This document shows, in pieces, positions 1-4,985 of a stretch of DNA of 7,314 nucleotides (its first letter is position 1; each line of letters starts with the position of its first letter). Below the pieces are notes generated by a model, which had not been told where the DNA came from, made no database searches, and saw only the letters and a program-made list of their open reading frames with translations. The translations under genes and the position numbers were made by a program. The DNA lies in contig JAAXJP010000602.1 in the NCBI GenBank assembly GCA_012269805.1, forward strand, positions 1 through 7,314. The letters are read 5' to 3'. Origin of the DNA: Rubrivirga sp. (GTDB lineage: Bacteria; Bacteroidota; Rhodothermia; Rhodothermales; Rubricoccaceae).

Positions 1-909
1 GTCCTAGTGTGGGGAGTCAACTTCTCGATCATTAAAGTACCACTCGAGGTCGCCCCGCCCTTTACGGTCAACCTGCTCCGGTTTGGCGTGTCGGTCGCGG
101 TCCTGGGAGCGCTCCACGTCCGGCAGTGCCATGTGCGTGGTGTGGCGACGACGGTGACGTTCCGGGCGGGCACCCGGGCGGTCGTCGGGCTGGGTTTGCT
201 GGGCATCCTGTTCTACCAGGCCGGCTTCATCCTCGGCATCGACCGCGTGTCGGCCGGCACCGGCGCGCTCGTCATCGCGTCGAGCCCTGGCTGGACGGCG
301 CTCACGGCGCACGTCCTGCGGCACGAACGGCTCCTGGCCCTCGGCTGGGTCGGCATCGCGCTCAGCCTCCTGGGCGTCGGCCTCGTGATCGCCGGGAACC
401 CGGGCGCGGCGTTCGAAGGCGACGGGTCCGGCCTCGCGTTCATGCTGGTCGCGGCGCTCGCGTGGGGCGTTTATACGGCGCTCGCCCGGCCGCTCCTCCA
501 GCGCGGGGCGACGGCGGTCGGGCTGACGTTCTGGGGAATCGTGGTCTCCGCTCCAGGCCTCCTCGCGCTCGCCGTACCCGAGTTCCCCGGGGTCGACTGG
601 CACGCCTTCGGTCTGGCCGAGATCGCAGCCCTCGTGTTCTCTGGAGGGCTCTCGACCGGGCTCGCCTACGCGATCTGGAACCAGTCCGTCCTCCGCGCGG
701 GAGCCTCTCGCACCGCCGCGTTCTCCAACCTCGTCCCCGTCGTGGGCGTCGTCGCCGGCGTCGTGCTCCGGGGCGAGACGGTCACGTGGTTACAGGCGTT
801 GGGGGGATTCCTCGTGGTGGTCGGGGTCGTCGTCGTCCGTCGCCGCGGCGTCAAACCTGCCCTCCCCCCCCTGCAGGGCGGGGACGACCACGTCGTGCGC
901 ACATCGTAG
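1..909 (+). CDS. EamA/DMT-family transporter, 5'-truncated by the window edge
   Basis: This is the last ~302 codons of an inner-membrane drug/metabolite transporter superfamily protein. The frame is open from base 1, and the first visible residues (VLVWGVNFSIIK) match the early first-helix signature of EamA domains (L-x-W-G-x-N-F-x-x-x-K). Only the first ~10-20 residues are therefore missing, and the GTG at 7 is internal rather than the start. The rest is a run of Gly/Ala/Val/Leu-rich hydrophobic segments consistent with two EamA repeats. The second repeat opens near LAWGVYTALARPLLQ and ends with a strong Val-rich helix followed by a basic RRR stop-transfer and a short hydrophilic tail. Family members export small molecules such as amino acids or metabolites; the substrate cannot be told from sequence. 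It ends only 9 bp before csgE, so co-transcription is possible, but no curli role is known for the family. Confidence 0.88.
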   Translation, partial: VLVWGVNFSIIKVPLEVAPPFTVNLLRFGVSVAVLGALHVRQCHVRGVATTVTFRAGTRAVVGLGLLGILFYQAGFILGIDRVSAGTGALVIASSPGWTALTAHVLRHERLLALGWVGIALSLLGVGLVIAGNPGAAFEGDGSGLAFMLVAALAWGVYTALARPLLQRGATAVGLTFWGIVVSAPGLLALAVPEFPGVDWHAFGLAEIAALVFSGGLSTGLAYAIWNQSVLRAGASRTAAFSNLVPVVGVVAGVVLRGETVTWLQALGGFLVVVGVVVVRRRGVKPALPPLQGGDDHVVRTS

Positions 910-918
910 GTTGGCACC

Positions 919-1401
919 ATGCGCGTCGCCCTTCTCTTCCTCGTCGGCCTCGTGGCGCTGGCGCCGACCGGTCACGCGCAGGTGGCCTCCACCGACACCG
1001 CCCGCGCCGTCGTCCCGTACGGGCTCGCGACGACGTACGCCGCGATCCAGGCCGAGCGTGGCCAGCTCCGGCCCCTCCCACCCGACCCGACCGAGGCGGA
1101 GCGGGGCGGCGACCCCATGCTCGGGATCGGCCAGTTGGTGGTCGACGAGACCGTGTCTCGATCGGGGAGTTATTTCTACGACGTGTTTTACCGGCTCTGG
1201 AGCCCTCCAGAGGACGCCCGGTTCATGAGTGTCGTCCTTTCCGAGCAGCCGCTGCCGGGGCAGGGCACCCTCATCGCGATCCGCCTTGACGGCGAGCTCG
1301 TGTTCCAAGCCCGCCTGTCTCAACGGGAGGAAGAAGCGGTGCAGCTCGCCCGCCAAGCCGTGGGGTTCGTCCTCCGCCGCCTCCCCCGGGGCGACGAGTA
1401 G
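919..1401 (+). CDS. csgE: CsgE, periplasmic curli secretion specificity factor
   Basis: Encodes a 160-residue CsgE. In the known system CsgE forms a ring that caps the periplasmic mouth of the CsgG pore and guides curlin subunits in. Residues 1-20 are a Sec signal peptide (hydrophobic stretch, HA|Q cleavage). The conserved core spans about 69-150: LVVDETVSRSGSYFYDVFYRLW aligns by eye with the E. coli LIVDRTVTRFGHDFYRAF...W block, followed by a short strand ending in SEQPLPGQGT and the family motif around DGELVFQ, then a C-terminal amphipathic helix. Residues 21-68 form an extra Pro/Arg-rich N-terminal segment not present in the ~107-residue mature E. coli protein. The ATG at 919 follows the transporter stop by 9 bp and gives a proper signal peptide; the upstream bases hold no strong ribosome binding site. 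Confidence 0.93.
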   Translation: MRVALLFLVGLVALAPTGHAQVASTDTARAVVPYGLATTYAAIQAERGQLRPLPPDPTEAERGGDPMLGIGQLVVDETVSRSGSYFYDVFYRLWSPPEDARFMSVVLSEQPLPGQGTLIAIRLDGELVFQARLSQREEEAVQLARQAVGFVLRRLPRGDE

Positions 1402-1470
1402 CGCCTTGGTCACAGCTTGCCCCTTTCATGCCGGCCGGCGTAACGTCCGTCGCTCCCATCCGACGCCCCC

Positions 1471-1884
1471 ATGCGCCGTCTGCTCTTCGCCCCCTTCGTC
1501 GCTGTGCTGCTCGCCGCCGCCCCAGCGGAGGCCCAGCAGCTCATGTACCAGCCGAAGAACCCGGCGTTTGGGGGGTTCACAACCAACTACAGCTGGCTCG
1601 TCCAGTCTGCGCAGCTCCAAAACCGGTTCGAAGAAGAGGACGACGGCTTCCAGCGGGACCCCCTGGCCGACTTCGAGACGACGCTCCAGCGGCAGATCCT
1701 CAACCAGCTCTCGCGCGAGCTCATCTCCGACCGGTTCGGCGAACTCGACCTGTCGCAGCCCGGGACGTTCAGCTTCGGGGACTTCCAGGTCGAGATCATT
1801 CCGGGCATCGACGGGGTCTCGGTTCGCGTCTTCAACCTCCTGACCGGGGAGGAAACCGTCGTCACGATCCCGAACAGCTTCTAG
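1471..1884 (+). CDS. csgF: CsgF, curli assembly factor that plugs into CsgG
   Basis: Encodes a 137-residue CsgF, which couples secretion to nucleation; its N-terminal peptide lies inside the CsgG channel and forms a second constriction. Residues 1-21 are a signal peptide (MRRLLFAPFV..., cleavage AEA|QQ). The start of the mature protein carries the family hallmark: NPAFGG at 30-35 (E. coli NPNFGG), then SAQLQN at 46-51 (E. coli SAQAQN). An acidic linker (52-66), a helix (about 67-85) and a C-terminal beta region ending in a QVEII...VRVFN...TGEETVVTI pattern follow, as in the family. Mature length (~116) is close to the E. coli protein (~119). It starts 69 bp after csgE and stops 12 bp before the csgG GTG. 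The gap 1402-1470 holds only a 10-base palindrome (gccggccggc, 1430-1439). Confidence 0.93.
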   Translation: MRRLLFAPFVAVLLAAAPAEAQQLMYQPKNPAFGGFTTNYSWLVQSAQLQNRFEEEDDGFQRDPLADFETTLQRQILNQLSRELISDRFGELDLSQPGTFSFGDFQVEIIPGIDGVSVRVFNLLTGEETVVTIPNSF

Positions 1885-1896
1885 TCCCCCCGTTCC

Positions 1897-3261
1897 GTGC
1901 GTCTCGCTCTCCTCGGCCTCGTCTTGGCCGCTCTCTCCGGCTGTACCGCCCGCTACCTCCACCCCTTCGAGGTCGAGAGCCCACGGACGGCGGCGCCCCG
2001 GACGGCCGTCGCCGATGTCCTCGAGTCGGTGCCCGCGCCGACGGATCCGGTCGTCGTGGCGGTGTACCGTTTCCGTGATCAGACCGGCCAGTACCGCGCG
2101 CTCGAGAACGTCTCGACCTTCTCGACTTCGGTGACGCAGGGGGCGACGAGCATTCTCATGCGGGCGCTCGAGGACTCGCGCTTTTTCGTCCCCATCGAGC
2201 GGGAGGGGCTCTCGAACCTCCTCAACGAGCGCCAGATCATCTCCTCGACGCGGCAGCAGTACTCGGGACCGGAGGGGGAGGGCCTCGGGCCGCTCCCACC
2301 GTTGCTCTACGCGGGGGTGCTGCTCGAGGGGGGGATCATCGGGTACGACTCCAATTTGATCACGGGCGGGGCCGGCGTCCGCCTCCTCGGCGCAGGCGGG
2401 AGCGGCGAGTTCCGGCAGGATCAGGTGACCGTCTACCTGCGAGCCGTTTCTGTCCAGACCGGACGCGTGCTCAAGACCGTCCACACTTCGAAGACCCTCG
2501 TCTCCCAGAAGCTCGACGGCGGCGTGTTCCAGTTTGTCGACACGCAGACGTTGCTCGAGTCCGAGGTCGGGTACTCGACCAACGAGCCCCCCGTCCTCGC
2601 GGTGACCGCCGCCATTGAGGAGGCCGTCGTGGCCCTCGTGGTTGAGGGCGCGCGGGACGGTCTGTGGGCTTTTCAGGGCCCCAACGACTCCAACACCCAA
2701 GACTTCCTCGCTGCCTACGACGCCCGCGTCCGGGCCGACGCCCGGCGCGACGTGTTCGACCGAGCGCCCCTCGAGCGAAAGGGCGAGACGCTGGCGCTCG
2801 GAGTGGGGGCCGGCCTGGGCCGGATCGAGAGCGACTACACCAGGCCCAGCGCCCAACCCGTGGGCGCGATCTCGCTGGACTACCCCGTGTTCGGCGGGGT
2901 GTCCGTCGGAGTTCGCGGGGAGGGCGGCCTGATCGACGTCAACGACGAGGCGGTCACATTTGGAGCCGCCTCGGCCGTTCTCCGTACCCGGCTGCTCCCC
3001 TCCGCCCCGACCACCCCGACGGTGTCGCTCGGGATCGGCGCACTGTTCGCCCCTGACGTCCCCAACGTCGACGGCCCTTTCCTCTACGGGTCGGCGCTCG
3101 CAGGGTTGGAGACGCGATTGGCTTCCCGTGTAGGGCTCTTTATTGAAGGCGGCATTGACTACCCATTCCAGGAAGGCCTTGACGGTTTGCAGGGCTCCGG
3201 AGGAATTAATGACAACGTGTGGGTCGGCCGCGCGGGCCTGGTCTACTACACCTCATTCTGA
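1897..3261 (+). CDS. csgG: CsgG, outer-membrane curli secretion pore with an extra C-terminal beta-rich domain
   Basis: Encodes a 454-residue CsgG lipoprotein. The family makes a nonameric outer-membrane channel for curlin export. A lipobox LSGC (13-16) predicts lipidation at Cys16. The canonical domain runs to about residue 260 and matches E. coli CsgG throughout: YRFRDQTGQ (57-65), FSTSVTQGAT (75-84), the ERxGLxNLLNER block (101-112), EGGIIGYDSN (144-153), the long strand pair (172-200), GVFQFVD (209-215), ESEVGYSTNEP (221-231) and GLWAFQ (255-260). A helical, charged linker (261-295) leads to an added region, 296-454, with alternating hydrophobic/polar strands, Gly-rich turns and a terminal aromatic (YYTSF), typical of outer-membrane barrel proteins. 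E. coli CsgG is 277 residues and ends soon after the GLW block. The GTG start is chosen because it places a correct signal peptide 12 bp after csgF. Confidence 0.93.
   Translation: MRLALLGLVLAALSGCTARYLHPFEVESPRTAAPRTAVADVLESVPAPTDPVVVAVYRFRDQTGQYRALENVSTFSTSVTQGATSILMRALEDSRFFVPIEREGLSNLLNERQIISSTRQQYSGPEGEGLGPLPPLLYAGVLLEGGIIGYDSNLITGGAGVRLLGAGGSGEFRQDQVTVYLRAVSVQTGRVLKTVHTSKTLVSQKLDGGVFQFVDTQTLLESEVGYSTNEPPVLAVTAAIEEAVVALVVEGARDGLWAFQGPNDSNTQDFLAAYDARVRADARRDVFDRAPLERKGETLALGVGAGLGRIESDYTRPSAQPVGAISLDYPVFGGVSVGVRGEGGLIDVNDEAVTFGAASAVLRTRLLPSAPTTPTVSLGIGALFAPDVPNVDGPFLYGSALAGLETRLASRVGLFIEGGIDYPFQEGLDGLQGSGGINDNVWVGRAGLVYYTSF
2779..3258 (+). other. C-terminal beta-strand-rich extension of CsgG
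   Basis: This codes for CsgG residues 295-454, beyond the normal family boundary. Strands can be read by eye: ETLALGVGAGLGRIESDY, AQPVGAISLDYPVFG, VSVGVRGEGGLID, AVTFGAASAVLRTRLL, TPTVSLGIGALFA, GPFLYGSALAGLETRLA, RVGLFIEGGIDYPF and VWVGRAGLVYYTSF. The alternation of small hydrophobic and polar residues with a final Phe resembles the eight-stranded outer-membrane protein fold. Whether it inserts in the membrane or packs against the pore is unknown. From about 3120 the codons become somewhat more AT-rich (for example ttt att gaa, gga att aat) than in the gene body. Confidence 0.65.
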
Positions 3262-3331
3262 TACGAAGGCGGCCTAGGGCGGCGCAGGGGCGGAGTCGGG
3301 GTCTCAGTGTGAGACGAGCAGAGCGAGAAGC

Positions 3332-3364
3332 CGGCGGACGGAAGGGGTCCGCCGCTTCATTTTC
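3332..3364 (+). terminator. Rho-independent-like terminator after csgG
   Basis: A perfect 8-bp stem, cggcggac (3332-3339) with gtccgccg (3347-3354), encloses a 7-base loop. It is followed by cttcattttct, the most T-rich tract nearby. It lies 70 bp past the csgG stop and probably separates the secretion-gene transcript from the curlin genes. A smaller inverted repeat, gtctca/tgagac (3301-3315), lies just upstream. Confidence 0.6.
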
Positions 3365-3375
3365 TGTTCACGGGC

Positions 3376-3404
3376 TTGATTCTTTCCCTCTCGCTCCATT
3401 ATCT
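3376..3404 (+). promoter_or_regulatory. Candidate promoter for the curlin subunit genes
   Basis: The stretch 3356-3408 is clearly less GC-rich than its surroundings and sits directly after the terminator. It contains TTGATT (3376-3381), then 17 bases, then TTATCT (3399-3404), a partial match to a sigma-70 layout; cattat (3397-3402) is another possible -10. No clean Bacteroidota-type TAnnTTTG element is seen. Position is better evidence than the motif match. Confidence 0.3.
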
Positions 3405-3417
3405 ACGGCCAAGTGAG

Positions 3418-3524
3418 GGTCGGTCGCCCTCTCTCTAGAGGCCGACCATCCAACCACTTACGCTGGCCCCAGCGCGGTTTGACCGCTCCACCACCAGAGG
3501 CACCGGCGAGTCGCCCTAGGCGAC
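3418..3524 (+). other. Hairpin-rich leader upstream of the first curlin gene
   Basis: No gene is seen in 3262-3552. This part holds consecutive inverted repeats: ggtcgg(tcgc)cctct against agaggccgacc (3418-3447; 11 pairs with a 4-base bulge), cgctg/cagcg (3461-3474), and gtcgcc/ggcgac around a cta loop (3510-3524). The last hairpin is followed by cttccccac, then the ATG at 3553. The spacer before the next curlin gene has the same arrangement (hairpin, cttccccac, ATG), which suggests a shared 5' leader style. Confidence 0.45.
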
Positions 3525-3552
3525 GCCATCCCCTTCCCCACGCCTCGGTTTC

Positions 3553-4830
3553 ATGCTCACCTATCCGTCTGCCGGAGCCGACTCGGCTCCGGCACGATGT
3601 GTCACCTGTACGAGTGACTCCCGCTCGCGCCCGGGTGCGATAGCCACCGCCCGCCCGTCGTCCGTTCGCGACCGAGGCGAGGCGAGCGCCGCGACCTCGT
3701 TCCGCACCACCCTGACCACCCTGACGGGTCGCGGGCTCGAAGGTGCCTTCTCCCGCGCGGCGCGGGTCGCCATGCTGGGCTCCCTGTTCCTGGTTGGCCC
3801 CGCGGCCCTGGCGCAGGCCAACGCGACGGTCGATCAGAAGGGGGCCTTCGGCGAGGCCGTCGTCCAACAAACTGGAGCGCAGCACCGGGCGTCGGTCGTC
3901 ACCGTCAGCGGTGCGGTGCAGGCGATCCGCGGGAATGCCGCTCGAATCGTCCAGAGCGGGACCGGGGCCGATGAGGCCGTGCTCCGCCAGGGGTTCGGGG
4001 CCACCGCGAGCGGTGCGGACGCCACCATTGAGCAGACCGGGACAGGAGGGAACCTGGCGCTCATCGAGCAGGACGTGGCGTTTGGCGCGACCCGATCCGT
4101 CTCGGTCATCATGCAGGACGGGACGGGGAATACGGCCACGACCTACCTGTCTTCCGAGTTCAGCTTGGACGACCAAACACGGATCGTCCAACTCGGCCGG
4201 AACAACACGGCCACCCAGGTCAAGGAGAGCGCCCAGGGCGGCTCGCTCACAATCGAGCAGGACAACTCCCTCTCTGCCTCGAACGTCGGCAACACCGCGG
4301 TGCAACGGGCGCACGGATCCACGTCCGCCACCCTCTTGATCCGTCAGATCGGCGACGGGAACGAGGCCATCCAGGACATTTTCGATCAGTCCTCGGCGAC
4401 GACACTTCAGTATGGCGACGACAACCTCGCCACGATGTACTCGCTCTCGGGCACGCTGAACGATCTCCGCATCGAGCAGGGAACGGCGGCCTCCCCCGCC
4501 AACGGCAACGTCGCGCACCTCGTCGCCTCCGGCTCCGGCAATTCGGCCGTCGTCCTCCAGTATTCGGACGGGAACTGGGTCAACGCCGAGCTCTCGGACG
4601 GCGCCTCGCTCTCGGTCACGCAAGACGGGCTCGTCGGGAGCCAGCTCGTAGGCATCACCGGCGGGTTCATCGACCCCAGCGCGGCGGCGCGGATCTCTGC
4701 CGGAAGCGCGCTCACGCTCGTCCAGACCGGCGGGGGCGGCAACATCGCCGCCGTCGACCTGACCGCTGGCGGGGTCGCCACGATCACCCAGGACGGCTCC
4801 AACAACACCGCACTCGTCATCCAACGGTAG
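3553..4830 (+). CDS. Curlin-repeat amyloid protein, divergent (CsgB/CsgA-like, possible nucleator)
   Basis: Encodes a secreted curlin-repeat protein. A hydrophobic signal segment (MLGSLFLVGPAALAQ, residues 74-88 counted from the ATG at 3553) is preceded by arginines (FSRAARVA), with likely cleavage at ALA|QA. About 337 residues of degenerate curlin repeats follow: units such as ATIEQTGTGGNLALIEQ, SVIMQDGTGNTATT and, at the end, ATITQDGSNNTALVIQR. The core Q-x-G-x2-N-x-A-x-(V/I/L)-x-Q pattern is recognisable, but spacing is irregular and many Gln/Asn positions are replaced. The protein ends in Gln-Arg. By position before the large curlin and by its degeneracy it may be the CsgB-type nucleator, but that is inference. 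The start is uncertain: ATG 3553 adds 73 residues whose first ~30 codons are atypical (tat, tct, gga, cga, tgt, ata), while ATG 3772 leaves a signal peptide with no basic n-region. A non-ATG start near 3712 would fit best as a signal peptide. Confidence 0.82.
   Translation: MLTYPSAGADSAPARCVTCTSDSRSRPGAIATARPSSVRDRGEASAATSFRTTLTTLTGRGLEGAFSRAARVAMLGSLFLVGPAALAQANATVDQKGAFGEAVVQQTGAQHRASVVTVSGAVQAIRGNAARIVQSGTGADEAVLRQGFGATASGADATIEQTGTGGNLALIEQDVAFGATRSVSVIMQDGTGNTATTYLSSEFSLDDQTRIVQLGRNNTATQVKESAQGGSLTIEQDNSLSASNVGNTAVQRAHGSTSATLLIRQIGDGNEAIQDIFDQSSATTLQYGDDNLATMYSLSGTLNDLRIEQGTAASPANGNVAHLVASGSGNSAVVLQYSDGNWVNAELSDGASLSVTQDGLVGSQLVGITGGFIDPSAAARISAGSALTLVQTGGGGNIAAVDLTAGGVATITQDGSNNTALVIQR
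3570..3594. repeat. Near-perfect 25-base palindrome at the start of the curlin gene
   Basis: tgccggagccg (3570-3580) and cggctccggca (3584-3594) form an 11-bp perfect stem around a 3-base act loop. As DNA the symmetry extends to 12 bases per arm about one central base. It starts 17 bases after the ATG at 3553. It has no T-tract, so it is not a typical terminator. It could be an operator or a leader hairpin. Confidence 0.75.
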
Positions 4831-4842
4831 GCGCCTCGCGCC

Positions 4843-4879
4843 GAGCGGCCGGTCGGTAAGACGGCCCCCCGCTCTTCCC
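4843..4879 (+). repeat. Post-curlin hairpin motif, copy 1
   Basis: Starts 12 bases after the first curlin stop. gagcgg (4843-4848) pairs with ccgctc (4869-4874). Bases 4854-4879 match 7206-7231 at 23 of 26 positions, sharing cggtaa, acggcc and gctcttccc. The copy after the second curlin gene keeps the pairing with a compensatory change (G4847-C4870 here, T7199-A7222 there). It could be a 3' UTR element, a processing site or part of the next gene's leader. Confidence 0.6.
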
Positions 4880-4884
4880 AAAAA

Positions 4885-4958
4885 CGGCTCGTCAGCCGGA
4901 GGGGCACCACTGCCCCGCGGGACTCGCGGCTTGGCCGCGCCCATAGCCCTTTCGGGCT
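4885..4958 (+). other. Serial hairpins in the spacer before the large curlin gene
   Basis: Four small inverted repeats lie end to end: cggct/agccg (4885-4898), ggggca/tgcccc (4901-4916), cgcggc/gccgcg (4925-4939) and agccc/gggct (4945-4958). The last is followed by cctcttccccac and then taggaac before the ATG at 4986; tagga is the only Shine-Dalgarno-like sequence there. No coding frame is supported in 4831-4985. Confidence 0.5.
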
Positions 4959-4985
4959 CCTCTTCCCCACACATCCCCTAGGAAC

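Noticed and set aside
1430..1439. Palindrome gccggccggc between csgE and csgF as an operator.
   Set aside because: Ten G/C-only symmetric bases are expected by chance at this GC content, and there is no second copy or flanking promoter.
1426..2856. A 476-codon - strand open frame across csgF and csgG.
   Set aside because: The + strand carries two proteins matching known families along their whole length; the antisense frame shows no domain and is a codon-bias artefact.
3208..3276. A small frame starting after ggaggaatta, a good Shine-Dalgarno-like sequence.
   Set aside because: It is only about 22 codons, is out of phase with csgG, and has a composition expected from chance.
3403..4974. A 523-codon open frame on the - strand covering the first curlin gene and its spacers.
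   Set aside because: It crosses two non-coding spacers and has Arg/Gly-rich low-complexity translation; the + strand has a signal peptide and curlin repeats.
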